Positions 22,647 to 34,689 of a DNA stretch of 64,000 nucleotides are shown in pieces. This DNA comes from Toxonevra muliebris (lineage: Eukaryota; Arthropoda; Insecta; Diptera; Pallopteridae): NCBI GenBank assembly GCA_963691655.1, contig OY829326.1, forward strand, positions 108,411,388 to 108,475,387, written 5' to 3'. The position numbers were made by a program, and so were the translations under genes. The notes below the pieces were generated by a model. The model was given only the letters and a program-made list of their open reading frames with translations, did not search any database and was not told the origin of the DNA. Position 1 is the first letter of the stretch; every line of letters starts with the position of its first letter.

Positions 22647-23127
22647 CAGAGCTGTTCTGAAATCCGTTTCTGTTCTGAAACGGAATTGATTCCGATGTTC
22701 CATGTTCTGTAATCAGATTTTCGGAATTGCTATTGGATTAAATCTGATTGTCGATGTGTTGACATCCCATTTTATGATATTTTAATCGGATTCAATCCGA
22801 TCAGCTAAGAGCGTGTGGATTTGTAAATTATGTAAACAAATAGAAATTGTCAACGGAAAAGCAAAATAACTAAATGTGAAAAAGCAACTGTAAAAAAAAG
22901 TTTTGGCAGCAATTTTAGTTGAGAACCCATTCTTCTGGTTTCTGAAGAAAAAATTGTGTTTTGAGCTGCATTTTTATGTTTTCCCCTAATTATATATATT
23001 ACAAAATTTTCAAATATTTTACAAAAATAAATTTTGTTTATTTACATTTTTAAAAGCAACTTTTTTCTATTGGTTTTATTTTATTTTCTTGCTAAATTTT
23101 TTAATTAATTAAACTTCAAAACAATTG

Positions 23128-24340
23128 TAAAGCGCGGTTCACGCAAAATTGGCACACAGGAAAGTTGCTGTATCTTTTTAACCAGAACACTCAGAATAAC
23201 AAATAATGCATTAAATGATAAGTTTAATATTGTGTTTTTTTATACTATAATATTAAAAGATTTAAATTTCTTTGTTGTGCAAATTAATTAAATTAATTAA
23301 TGGACCCCATCAACCTTTGAACATCCGCTCTGGATATTTTTGCGGCTATTTGGTTCCATTTTAGTAACATTGAATTCACATTTTTGACAATACTAGTATT
23401 TTTCGATCGGTCGAAACTGGGGGTAATTGGGTGGATTCATATATTTGGACACTACATCTACTTTATTTGTCTGATATCAATCCATGGTTTTCTTAGAGTA
23501 GTGGCAACTGGCTAAATCAGGCAAAAACTTCACTGGCGAATGGTGGTGACAAACAAATGGCAATAGTCGTTTCGAAAGGCACTCTTTGATGTAAATATCA
23601 GACGTCATAGAAGAGGATATCACAAATGCCCTGGATTTGAGACCACAGCTGCAAATAGCCTGCCACACCATTGCATTCTTTGCAAATTTATCCATTTTTA
23701 TGTACTTGAATTTTGAGGGTACATTACCACGATTCGTTGCCATATAAAATTTTTGACCTGGAAGCTGTTTAAGATCAAATTTTACGTATGATTCGTCATC
23801 CACAATAATGCATCCATTGAATTTAGTCAAAAGATTATTATAAAGAAGACGAGCACGTTTTTTGGCCAGCAAATTCTGTTTGTCTGTTCTATTTGGATAT
23901 TTTATAGCACGATAGCACTTTAGCCCAGCTTTTATGCATATTCGTCTAGCAGTACTTTTGCTGGTATTGAATTCTATATCGCTATCCGATAGTCCGGGAT
24001 TGCTTTTGATGGACCTCAAGATCTTTGCCTTTAATTTTAGGTTAGTGGTTCCCGTTTCGTTCACAACTTTTCTAGCTCTTTCAACACTAAGAGTTTCTTT
24101 ATATCGTTTTATAACTCTACATACCGTTCTTTTGGAGATATTTAACACTTTCGCAATCTTTGAACCAGACCACGATGGATTTTCAATAAATTTGTTCACA
24201 AACAATTTTCTATTTGCTGCTTCCATTGTGCACACAATCACCAACTTGCTATCAATTAATATGAAAAAATTGTTGTTCTTATGACTAGGGGCGACGTGGT
24301 CACCACAACAAAGCGTGCCAATTTGGCGTGAACCGCGCTT
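23128..24340. mobile_element. Tc1-like DD37E transposon with intact TIRs
   Basis: It begins TAAAGCGCGGTTCACGC and ends with its inverse (GCGTGAACCGCGCTTTA). The TIR is about 27 bp with one mismatch, and a TA sits at each boundary as a target duplication. The element proper is 1209 bp and carries one transposase gene on the minus strand. Confidence 0.9.
23297..24226 (-). pseudogene. DD37E transposase, two in-frame stops
   Basis: From the ATG at 24226 (M-E-A-A-N-R-K) the frame runs 310 codons to a TAA at 23299-23297. A helix-turn-helix DNA-binding region lies near residues 15-45 (S-G-S-K-I-A-K-V-L-N-I-S). The catalytic core has the first Asp in I-I-V-D-D-E-S-Y, the second in D-L-A-S-C-H-Y, and a Glu in F-R-P-I-E-K-Y exactly 37 residues after the second Asp, so DD37E. 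Two stops interrupt it: TGA at 23479-23477, where a Trp is expected, and TAG at 23395-23393, also at a Trp position. No frameshift is needed, so inactivation by point mutation looks recent. An in-frame Met upstream (24349) lies outside the TIR and is not the start. Confidence 0.85.
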
Positions 24341-25051
24341 TAATATCACAAATCACTACACATATCCTTTGAACATAAGTTCGAATCGGATTCAATTTAA
24401 GTTCGAAATATTCAACTCTTCCCTTCTGAATGCCGAACACCTTTTTAAATCCGAATTGGATTTCAATTCCGTTTCCGAAGCAATTCCGCTTCAGATGTCA
24501 GAACAGGCCTGATAACCTGAATTTCTTTTATTATATACACATACCCACCAGCGGATCGGGGGCTTTTATTTAGAAAGTTTGCAATATACTACACAATTTG
24601 TATTTTCTATGACTTTTTTAGAATTTTACAATTGGTTTCTTTTACCCACCTCTTTCTTAACCCTTTATGGTAATATTCATAAGACTTTCGAGACCATAAG
24701 AAAACCAGAGGAGACCCCCATTTTTGGTTAAAATTTTCATGAAAACCTCATGGGTCACAGGTTAAGACTTTTTCAGCACATTTTTAATAGATATTTTTTT
24801 TAAAGAAAATCTAATTCTTTTAGCATTAACTCTTTACTTAACCTTTTCTTTGCCGAATAAAAAGTGGAAGAGATAGAGCAAAGCTGACTACGGATGTAAT
24901 TTTAATTTTGTTAAACCCATTTCATTGTAAAAACTTATTTATTATTTATTCTAAAAATGTATACATATAACACAATTGTACATATAAACTATTTTGTAGT
25001 GGCACTGACTGCTATGGTCCTCGGCCAATTGATAAGTTTCCATTAAATAGC

Positions 25052-25378
25052 ATAAGGTCACCGGTGACCCATAACAAAACTTAAATTCCCAACGAGAGTA
25101 AGCAAAAAATTTAAAAATATGGGAAATTATGTTTGAGTAAGATGATTTTCCTACAACATATTGAAAATTCGGCATTTTTTGGATAAAAATTGTAAGAATT
25201 GTGAGGAAAAATAATTTTTAACTTCCTCTCTTTAGTGCAAATATTTTAAACTTTTTTAATAATAACTAAATCGTAATCAATCCTTATTTGAACGAATATA
25301 CCATAAGTTTACTAGAATCGGTCTAATAGTTAAAAACAGGAAGGGAAAAATGTATTTTGGGCCACCGGTGACCCATAG
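25052..25378. repeat. Repeated palindromic motif CACCGGTGACCCATA
   Basis: A perfect 14-bp palindrome GGTCACCGGTGACC lies at 25052-25065 and runs into CCATA. The core CACCGGTGACCCATA recurs near 25364-25378. Function unknown. Confidence 0.5.
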
Positions 25379-27131
25379 TTCCAAAAGGAATAACAAATTT
25401 ATATATACTCGGTCATATTTCATTTGGATTGATTTGAGCAAAGAATGCCAATATTTTAAAAATTACTTTTATTAGCACCTCCTACCCTACAACTTGCTTG
25501 TTTACACAAGCTCATACAAAGAAGAGGAGAGGCTGAGGTTATCAAAACCAACCCCAGATAATTTCTTTAATATGAACTTTAATGAAAACTAATGTAAAGC
25601 AAAAATAAATGAATGTAAGTGCCCCTTAAATTGAAGACTATGTTTACGTAAACAAACAAATCGTTCACTTTGGCGTTTTGCATGAAACGAACGTGCCTAA
25701 TGCATGAAATGCTTTAATCAGCTTAATATCACCCAGTGCATAAATTCTACATATCGCTCATATATTAAAAGACTGTCATAAGTCAAAAAACACGATTTTC
25801 GAGTTAATGATGCAGAATTATTCATTATGTCACGCTTCATATTGTGTAAAAATTTCATATTAACATCTTGTATACTCTGCGCGTGAGAACTATAACATTT
25901 CTTCCTTTTTTGCAAAGTGGGAGTCAATTGAAAACTTTAAACGCGTTTTCTGCAAAATCGAGTTTTTTGAGTTATAACAGTCTTTTAGTAAATGAGTGAT
26001 ATATGAGTAGTATTCTACATGTCAAGGAATGATGTATTGTATTTTTACACGAATGAAGTAATAAACAGAATTACATACGTAATTGATAGTAATTTTTTCC
26101 TATTTTATTCTTTTTTTCCCCTTGCAAAGGAGATGAACTTCAAACTTAATGAAAATGTATTTGATCTACAATTAAAATTTTTTTGAAAATGTATACATTT
26201 TTATAGCTTTCTTAATAATTACCACAACCCTGTAACTTTTCCAATATTTCTTAGAGATTTTTCTTTTAAATTTTCTTTTAATTAAATTTTTCTGTAATTT
26301 CCTCGAAAATTATAAAGTCATTGTCTCTAACTTTCATTAAAACTCATTTTGCTACACTAAAAATTAAACAAATTCACATATAACAACCACGACTATAAAA
26401 ATATTTTGGTAAAATAAAAATGAAATGCATTCACATTAACTACTGTAATCTTCAACACTTTCTTGTTTTTTATAAGCAAAACGAAAAATAAAAACTCAAA
26501 ATCAACTGCAACTGCAACTATGTAACAGAAAATTATTAAAAATATCAAACAAAGCATAAGAAAACAAAAAACAAACAAAAAAAACCAAAAAAAAGCAGCA
26601 ACATACAAAAAAAAAAAAAGTAAAAATAATTTGTAATATTACCACAAAATCAAACACGACACTTCTTGAAGTTTTTGCAGGAACACACCACAAGCAGCAA
26701 CCAACAGCAACAGGGACGACGCACGATATTAGCACGTTCACTAACTTTAAGCAAATGACTGCAGACGAAAGTTACTACCGTGATTTAGCAGTGGCCAAAA
26801 ACTTCAGTTACAACAAAACCAACCAACACCAAATTATACATAAAAACAATGTGTGGATAGATGGATGGACGGACAGGCGGACGAATGGATGGAGGAACGT
26901 ACAAAAAAAAAACAAAAAAACAAGCAGGAGACGATACATAAACGAATGCAATTGAAGTGGCGCTGTGTGCAAGTGTGTGCGTGTGTGTATGAGTGTAAGA
27001 GAGAGGAAATGCGCATGCGCTCATCGCACACACACACAGATAATAATGCCACCAAAAATACCACATGCAAAGCATTAATGTGTTGGCCAAATTCTCGCAC
27101 GCTCTTAACTTGTCCAAAAATGAAACAGTCA

Positions 27132-27147
27132 CAGCAGCAGCAGCAGC
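27132..27147. repeat. (CAG)5 tract
   Basis: CAGCAGCAGCAGCAG followed by CAACAGCTG. Confidence 0.85.
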
Positions 27148-28420
27148 AACAGCTGCGTTTATATCTCATAAGCATCATAAAAAATTGATCTGCTATTGTC
27201 GCTGTTCGTTATTTGCGTTTGCTGGTGTTCGCTCTCGATTTTTTATTTTTTTTTTTAATTTTTTTTTTTTATTAATCAATTTTTGTAACGCTCAAATATG
27301 ATCAAGTAAAGCTCACAACTGTTGCAGCAGTAACATTCAAACACAAGCTTAATAGTTAAGCTACTCAAAAGAGAATTAAGCATAAACGCGAAAACAACAT
27401 CAAAAAAATAAACAACAACAAAATTCACTCAATAATCACTCACTTTTGTAGTAATTTTTTTGCAATCACATTTTTTTTGTATACGTTTTTTATTGTTGTA
27501 ATTTTGAAGCATTAACATTGCAAGTGAATTTTTCGCACCACTACCGCAAGTTGCACATTCATCGGTCAAGTCTTAACTTTTATTTTCTCTTTTTGTTTCG
27601 GGTATGTGTTAAACCAACAGAGGCTATGTGACCTTTTTGAACTCGTCTTCTGCAGTTGTAGAGCAATATAATGCAAGTGATATTCAGTAACGAAGTCTTA
27701 ACGAGGTTACATTAATGTTAGCTTGGCTGCTATCTTCCCCACCTGCCTTCACGATCGTTTGAAATTGCTGCAATCACATGTCATTCGCATACTCGTAACT
27801 ACATAAATAAATTTATTATGTATTTCAGTTTATGATTTTTGCACTGGCATCAGCCCCAAATTAAAATGTCACAATAATTTATGTTTTTTTTTGCAAAATA
27901 TTTAAGTATAATTTTCGACTAAAACATACATAGATAATTGCAATAATTATTGTTAGAACCGAAGTTTTAAAATTATATTTAGTTTTCTAGCAACATATGA
28001 ACAAAATATTTCTCATGGCGTTATTTCAATTTAAATTAGTCTATGAAATCGATTAATTGAATCGACTATGAATATGTCGTTAGTTTAGAGGAAAAAAAGA
28101 TCAGATTTAGAAAAAATAAACTCATTGTTTACACAAGTTTATAATTTGAAAGTACTTGAAAAGTAAATGAATTTTTTAATATTTTTAATTTGGAAAAAAT
28201 GTTTGCAAATTTCTTCCAAATTCGGCAGTTCACATTGTTAATTACATAATTATTAAAATTATTAGTACAAATAATAAAAAATATTAAATTATTATTATTG
28301 CTTCTAAGTACATTATTTATATTATTATTTCCAAGTATATATATATTATATTTATTATTTTTAAGTACATTATTTGTATATTATTTTACGCGAAAAATTT
28401 TAAATCTTCTTGCAAAATTA

Positions 28421-29655
28421 TTGGGAGTATGATTGTATAAACTCGTAATTGTGACTAACTTCATATCTATCATACGCGCCTTTTTTTTGACATTGACAGC
28501 TATTCTATCTCGAAGAGCGCCAAAAATACTATAAGAATTGATCTGTCAAATAATTTTCATAATTTTACAAAAGTGTTTTACTATAGCTGAAAATGTCGAA
28601 TTTCGTGTCAAAAAAACAACATTTGCGGGAAGTTTTAATTTGCTTCTTCCATTTAAAGAAAAACGCAACTGAAGCACATCGTTTACTCACTGAAGCTTAT
28701 CCTGACTGTGCTATAGACGTTAGAATGTGTCAGGTGTGGTATGCCCGTTTCAAAAGTGGTGATTTTGATGTTGAAGACAGGGAACGTTCAGGCGGCCCGA
28801 AAAGTTCGAAGATGAAGAATTGAAGGCATTACTCGAAGAAGGTTCATGTCAAAAGAATCTTAAGGAGTTGATCAATCAACCATTTCTGAACGATTAAAAG
28901 CATTGGAAATGATTCAAAAGCAAGGAAATTGGGTGCCGTACGAATTGAAGCCGAGAGACGTCGAACGACGATTTTTCACATGTGAACTGCTGATTGAACG
29001 ACAGAAAAGAAAGGATTTTCTGCTTCGTATTGTAACTGAAGATGAAAAGTGGATACGTTACGATAACCTAAAGCGTAAAAAATCATGGGGACTGCCCGGA
29101 CATGCATCAACATCAACGGCAAAGCCGAACATCCATGGATCCAAGCTCATGCTCTATAATTGGTGGGATATGAAAGGTCTCGTGTATTATGAGCTGTTGA
29201 AACCGAATGAAACGATCACTGGCGACCGCTACCGACTACAATTGGTGCGTTTGAGCCGAACATTAAAGGAAGTTATTCTTCAGCACGACAATGCTTAGCC
29301 GCATCTTGCAAGGCAAGTAAAAACATACTTGGAAACGCTGAAATGGGAAGTGCTACCCCACCCGCCGTATTCTCCAGACATTGCTCCTTCTGATTACCAC
29401 TTGTTCCGATCGATGACACATGCCCTCGCTGAACAGCACTTCCGTTCTTTCGAAGAACTCAAAAAATGGGTCGATTCGTGGATACCCTCAAAAGATGAGG
29501 AGTTCTTTCGACGCGGAATCCGTATGCTACCAGAAAGATGGGAAAAGGTTGTGGCTAACGATGGACAATACTTTAAAGAATAAATTTATAATAACTTTTT
29601 CACAATAAATGTCCAAATTACGAAAAATACGAGTTTATACATTCATACTCCCAAT
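28421..29655 (+). mobile_element. mariner (DD34D) transposon
   Basis: The ends TTGGGAGTATGATTGTATAA (28421) and the inverse finishing ACTCCCAA (29655) form TIRs of about 30 bp, with TA on both sides. The length, 1235 bp, is slightly short of a full mariner (about 1.28 kb) because of internal deletions. Confidence 0.9.
28593..29583 (+). pseudogene. mariner transposase, frameshifted and deleted
   Basis: It starts M-S-N-F-V-S-K-K and continues through the N-terminal helix-turn-helix region to F-D-V-E-D-R-E-R-S-G-G-P. The frame is then lost near 28805, and part of the linker is deleted around 28850. The conserved W-V-P-Y-E-L-K block follows, then T-E-D-E-K-W (first Asp) and H-D-N-A (second Asp). 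A TAG replaces the next codon (usually Arg). S-P-D-I-A-P-S-D-Y-H carries the third Asp, 34 residues after the second, so DD34D. About a dozen residues are missing just before H-D-N-A. The C-terminus W-E-K-V-V-A-N-D-G-Q-Y-F is intact. It resembles the mauritiana/mellifera-type mariners more than irritans. Inactive. Confidence 0.9.
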
Positions 29656-29730
29656 AAAATCGGCGTTTTTTTTTTACCGTGAGTGTATATACAAATTTTT
29701 CAATAAAAATTTTTTTCATATGATAAACAG

Positions 29731-30259
29731 ACACGGTTCATATTAGATGTCAGAAAATTTTACAACTAATTGACACTTATTGATATTAGAAATTTTAGGA
29801 AGTTTTTTTTTCAACCTTTTTCCTAATTTCATATTTTGAATTAATCACTTTTTTGGGTTGGAAGCAATTACTACTCAAAGTCCAAAAATACATATTTTCT
29901 GTGACTTTTTTTTTAGAAAATTTAGGTTTTTACACACTTTGAAATTTGCACATATTTTTTAAAACAGTACTAGCAATGTTTGTGATTTTTTTCAGATTTT
30001 TTCATGCTCCAGAACAATGTTTGCTTGCTAATTGTTATAAACAAATACTTATAAATAAACAAATTACCGTTATTTGCCAATCGATAGAAATTTTTCATAA
30101 ACTATCACTAAAAAAGAAGTAATCCTGAAAATTTCGATAAATTTGGTTGAGCAGATCCCGAAATACATCAAATTGAAAAACAAAACTTCCTAAAATTTCT
30201 AATAAGTGTCAATAAGTTGCAAAAAAATTGTTTATGAGCTAAAAATTTGGGAATCGTGT
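29731..30259. mobile_element. MITE-like inverted-repeat element, 529 bp
   Basis: Inner arms TTGACACTTATT with AGAAATTTTAGGAAGTTTT (left, 29771-29808) are inverted at 30182-30214. The outer ends ACACGGTTC and GAATCGTGT also pair. The TIRs total about 80 bp with gaps. There is no coding capacity. Confidence 0.55.
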
Positions 30260-30349
30260 TTTTTTATAGAAACTTACTTAATTTCCATATTTACGTTAAA
30301 ATCTGAGAAAAACTAATTTTCAGATTGAGATTGATTTCACGAATTCTGA

Positions 30350-30476
30350 CCCTATATAGATTGTTGAAATTAAGGAACTATCACAAAAATCACTGATGAG
30401 GAACCATAGCTACTAGTTCTATGAACTTTTTGATATTCTTCTGGCATCATTGTTCATTCAAAGCCTAATAATTTTA
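30350..30476 (-). repeat. Interspersed repeat R1, copy 4
   Basis: The reverse complement of the 11105-11240 type: CACTGATGAGGAACC and TTCTTCTGGCATCATTGTTC are shared with it and with 33385-33515. Confidence 0.65.
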
Positions 30477-30772
30477 TTAATTAGTAAATTAATTTTGTTT
30501 CTATATGATTTCTTAAAGTAAATAATTTGAAAGTTTCAATTTCTCTTTGTGTATTACAAATAAGATCCTTAATGAATTTTATCTCTGGATTGACGGTATC
30601 CAGACGATATAATTTCATTACTTGACAAAACGTCGAGCGTTTGACAATTATCAGTGCCAAACAATGTATCGCAGTGTAAGTTGTCAAGAATCAATCAACC
30701 GTTTGACAGCGTTTGACACTCAAAAAAAAGAATTAGTGAGGTGTAAAATTATATTGTCAAACAGTTTAACTC

Positions 30773-31256
30773 TTAACCCTTTCAGTATATCGTTACCATA
30801 CGGTAACAATTACTTTAATCTGGCACAAAACAGATGGAATACAACTAATAATATTCGTTTCTGTTAGGTATACTCCCTGATTATTGATTTGCCAAAATAT
30901 GCTATTTTTTAAAAGAGTTTTGTCCTTGAAGTCAAGTCAAAAATCTATGTGCAAATATTGATCATCAGATCTGTTTGCATTATTTTAATAAAAACATCTT
31001 TAATTTATTGCTAAATGGAAATATTGCTTTTCAAGTGTGTTTTGCAAAAGATAAGAGAATATAAAAATCTAAAAATTGAGGAAAAAGTGTTAACCCATTT
31101 TTGTCTATAGCTTCAGAAGTTTAATTTTTCAACAAACAATGATATGCAGATTAATGAAACTTTTTTTAATTTGTTGTAGAAGTTGTAGGTAATCATAAAT
31201 TTAACACAAAAGGTTTCTTTCGAACTCAATTAAAAAATATGTACTGAAAGGGTTAA
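30773..31256 (-). mobile_element. TTAA-flanked MITE, family T1 copy 2
   Basis: It starts TTAACCCTTTCAGTATATCG and ends TACTGAAAGGGTTAA. It is 484 bp with TTAA at both boundaries. Internal sequence (GTCCTTGAAGTCAAGTCAAA) is the inverse of that in 9787-10312. Confidence 0.75.
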
Positions 31257-32075
31257 CCACATACAATTACAAATACAACACTGTTTTTCATTCACTTCAA
31301 TTAAAATTAATAAAACAATTTATTTTTATTTGTTTTTTTATTTGTACTCATTTTGAGAATGTTAGTAATTATGTCAAATACTTTAAAGATGTAAAATTCC
31401 TATTTGGGTAGCAAGGTCAAACATTTGGCAAGTAATATTTAGGAATTTTGTCGTCAAAATTTTAATAATATTTGTGGCCAAATTAATATATCAATCGATT
31501 GACTATTTATCAAATAATCTAAGCCTTTCTGTTCCCCATTTTAACGACAAGAGAGAGAGAGAGAGAAGGGAAAATATGCGCAATTGCTCTAATATACGTA
31601 AACAAACCGTGGATCGTTATATCCTTAAAAAACGCGGAATAATTGCAATATAATGGAATGCCAATTACCAAAGCGAGAGATAATTCCATTACATCGCAAA
31701 ATAACCTAATTTGACCATTCTAGACTCTTTCTAAATCTTTCTAACAAAATCATTAGGACAAGAAATAGACAAAAGTGTTAGAAGGTTCCATAAATGGGGC
31801 TCAAATTTGCATAAACATATAACGATATCATCTTAATGCAATAATATTCAGGATTCAATTTCAAATATTAAAAAATAAAAATTATCGTTTTTTTTTGCTT
31901 TAGATGAAGAACAATATAAAATCTGTAGTAATGAATGAAAAAACAACATAAATCATGCTTAGGAAATGGTGAGAGTTTAAATTAGGTTAAGTTTTTGTGG
32001 GGCTGTTCATATGGAAATATGAGACCTATTAGTCCATTTTGATACCCAATGGGGAGAGTTACCTCTTAATCCCAC
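31257..32075. other. Non-coding
   Basis: AT-rich with a (GA)9 tract at 31550-31567. Nothing else was recognised. Confidence 0.4.
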
Positions 32076-32510
32076 CTAGTCAAACCATTTTGTGCTTTCT
32101 ATGAAGCGAAGTAAGTCTATGATTTCAGAGGATGCGAGTTCTGTCAGTCTTTCATATAAAGGTTCTCCCAGAGTTTTTTGTCTGCGTGCCGCTAGAGCAG
32201 GGCAGTTACATATAAGGTGGAAGATTGTTTCTCCTTCCTCTTCGTTTCTGCAGCTTCGGCAGAAGTCATTATAGGGAAGATCTAATCTCCGGGCATGATT
32301 GCCGATAGGACAGCGTCAGGTTAGAATAGAGATTACCTTGCTTATGTGGGCTCGGTCGAGGTTTATGAGTGCTTTAGTGCGTACTGGGTTTGTCCTAGGC
32401 CAAAATTGCCTAGCAATGCAGCAGGTTGGTTCCATTTCCCATCTGCTTTCCGCAATACGGAAGTGGTGGTTTTTGATAAGAGGCTTGCATGTGCAAAGAG
32501 TATAAAGGGT
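32076..32510 (-). pseudogene. Non-LTR retrotransposon ORF2 C-terminus (zinc-knuckle end)
   Basis: The minus-strand frame reads N-L-D-R-A-H-I-S and then hits a TGA. It continues C-P-I-G-N-H-A-R-R-L and the Cys/His cluster C-R-S-C with H-L-I-C-N-C-P-A-L-A-A-R-R, ending K-W-F-D-stop at 32076. This C-x2-C...H-x3-C tail after an RNase H region is typical of the ORF2 ends of I- and LOA/Jockey-type insect LINEs. One stop interrupts about 140 codons. No poly-A tail or 5' part is attached. It may come from the same family as the RNase H piece at 34190-34670, but the two are not contiguous. Confidence 0.7.
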
Positions 32511-33384
32511 GAGAGTTTATAGTTCTTTTATTTGAAAAGCTTGAATAGTTTGAAGGCTAATGAAGAAATCTATACTGAAATCGTTTCATTTACCTGAAAA
32601 AGTAAAAATTAAAACAAGTTCAGAGCCCAAAAGGCTAAATTGTTTTGTACAGTTCAATTAAAAAAAAAAAAAAATATTAGCGCTTTTTAAAATAAAAAAA
32701 TGTTTGGATTACTTTAGATGGAAGAATATAATATACTAAAATTTAATAAAAGGCATGCAAAATAATTCAATGTGATGACATAATAAAATAAATTAATGGC
32801 TGTATGGATCATTGAAATAAAACCCTCTAAAACCTAATCAATTTCCAATACAATGATAAAACTATGGCCATAAAACTGAATCAAAAATGGCAATTTACTA
32901 TTTTAAGTATATGTTTAATGAAGTTTATACAGTGATTAAAATGCTATTAAATTTTTTTACTGTCATTAATAGTACAATAATTTGGGTTATGTTTTTTATT
33001 GCTATGCAAATTATGTATTGGCATGCATATTACGGGTTAAAAGTCCAACTTTTTTTCCCCCCCCAAATAATAACTTAAATATTCTGCAACCGGCGAGACA
33101 AAACCAAAATTAAGTTCTAAGTTTAGCAGTTTCCACATAATTTTATTGTTATTGTGACATTAGAAGTCATGAAATCAAAAGGTAACATGTTAATAGTTTT
33201 TTATGTGAATATGCCTCTGATTTGGTTAGCATATGGAGTTGGTATCAAGAATTGTATAGAAAACAAAGTTCATTTTCATGGCGAGCATAGAAATAGAATA
33301 AATAATGAGGAGCGTTCTCAGTTTTGATACAAATATTTGATAATATCCAATTCCTTTATATAGTATATTCAGTGAAAACAATTG
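32511..33384. other. Non-coding
   Basis: AT-rich with A-runs near 32660. No gene or paired repeat was seen. Confidence 0.4.
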
Positions 33385-33515
33385 TCTTGTAATTCTTAGC
33401 GAAACTATCATAAAGATCACTAATGAGGACTATGGGTTCCGAAACGAACGTCTGATCTGCTAGATCTATGCATTTTTTGGTATTCTTCTGGCATCATTGT
33501 TCATGCAAAGATTAT
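33385..33515 (-). repeat. Interspersed repeat R1, copy 5
   Basis: TTCCGAAACGAACGTCTGAT and TTCTTCTGGCATCATTGTTC match the inverse of 11105-11240. Confidence 0.65.
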
Positions 33516-34189
33516 TAATTTCAAAAAATTTTACATAATTACTTTATTTTAGAATAAAATATTTTTTTTTTTTTGGCTTATCATATTTTTACAATGAGCC
33601 GTTCATACATATTTAATAAATTTACCCAGAATACTGCTTGGCTTGACAGTTGAATAATATCGTTTATTTATCCTTTATATGAAAACAGGTTGCATTCCTG
33701 TTATTTGAAGGAGCAACCCATCGCTTTAACCCTTCCCTGCCCAAGAAGGCAAATTTTGTTCAAAAAAATATAGCATTCTTCATTCTAAAAAACTTTTGTT
33801 CTATAGCTTTTTCAATATCTTTACAAACGTTAAAATCTGAAATTACCTAGTGGGCCATATATGGTTCGTTGGGCAGTATCAAATAAAATAGAAATGCATA
33901 AGTTTTTTTTAATCACTTTATTGAGAAAAATAACCAAAAATTAAAATTTATACCAATTATTCAGTGTAAAATTAATAGAAACAATATATTTCGGCTATAT
34001 AGAAAATCAAAAATTTTATTTTATATTATTTTTATATGAAAACGTATTTTTTCACTTAAAAACAGCAAAAACTTTTGACCGCTGGCGTTTTCTAATACCG
34101 TTATATATGCGCATCGATACAGAAAGCTGCAATCTACGAAACCCATATTGTGGTTTTGAATGTTGGACCTAAGATGGGGGCACTGTTAG
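33516..34189. other. Non-coding, with a single TTAACCCTT end
   Basis: TTAACCCTTCCCTGCCC at 33726 looks like one end of a TTAA MITE. No partner end was found, so the element is probably truncated. Confidence 0.35.
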
Positions 34190-34670
34190 CGTCCAAAGTG
34201 GTCAGGTCCTCCCATTTACGATTGTGGGTCAAGTCGACCTATTCATTAATGGTGGTCTTGATGGCTGTAGACGACAAAGAGAGTACAGTTTCTGGGCCCA
34301 GGAAACCAGTTTCCGAACCCTTTCAGCAGTCTATTGTGTTTTCCAACACAATCAAGCCTGGATTGGCAATGCATAACCAGTTTAGACGTGGTTAGAGGAT
34401 TAAGCAAGGATTTAAGCGCAGCCTGACTGTCACTAAATACACAGATACTCCTTTCTCTCCAACCATTATCAATAACATGGTCCATTACCTTGATGATTGC
34501 AAAAATTTCTGCTTGAAAAACAGAAGCATACAACACAAGGGAAAGGTGAAGGTGCACTCCAACATTTTCAATAAAGACCCCAGAACCCGAATCGAATTCT
34601 GTTCAGGAGCCGTCAGTGAAAATGCGCTTACAATCAATCCAGTATAGCTAATGCTAAAGTTATAGGTAAA
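34190..34670 (-). pseudogene. Non-LTR retrotransposon RNase H domain fragment
   Basis: The minus-strand frame reads I-F-T-D-G-S (first Asp), a TGA, then T-E-F-D-S-G-S-G-V-F-I, V-F-Q-A-E-I-F-A-I (Glu) and C-V-F-S-D-S-Q-A-A-L-K (second Asp). This is the D-E-D signature of LINE RNase H. It continues W-R-E-R-S before it and F-G-N-W-F-P-G-P near the end, then decays. The upstream RT and downstream zinc knuckle are missing. It sits directly against an RTE-type endonuclease fragment, a clade without RNase H, so the two are separate elements. Confidence 0.75.
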
Positions 34671-34689
34671 AACATGGTTAGACCTTGCA

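Larger units (their letters stand above)
22647..24513. mobile_element. Outer TIR element interrupted by the DD37E transposon
   Basis: The left flank (CAGAGCTGTTCTGA near 22648) and right flank (TCAGAACAGGCCTG near 24498) are imperfect inverse copies. Both continue into GGAATTG and GATTCAAT-type blocks. Together they bracket the DD37E element at 23128-24340, so an older non-autonomous element appears to have been its target. Confidence 0.5.
24514..28420. other. Intergenic, AT-rich, no supported gene
   Basis: Holds one end of a possible TTAA MITE (TTAACCCTTTATGG at 24657), the CACCGGTGACCCATA motif twice, a low-complexity CAG/CAA-rich region at 26640-27150 that resembles a fly leader or promoter-proximal region, and AT-rich imperfect tandem blocks (AAGTACATTATTT) at 28300-28385. 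Confidence 0.45.

Noticed and set aside
26393..27188. Several overlapping hydrophobic or Cys-rich frames
   Set aside because: They arise from A-rich, T-rich and CAG-rich low-complexity DNA and are mutually exclusive.
34150..34395. Plus-strand frame opposite the RNase H fragment
   Set aside because: It is antisense to a recognisable retrotransposon RNase H domain.
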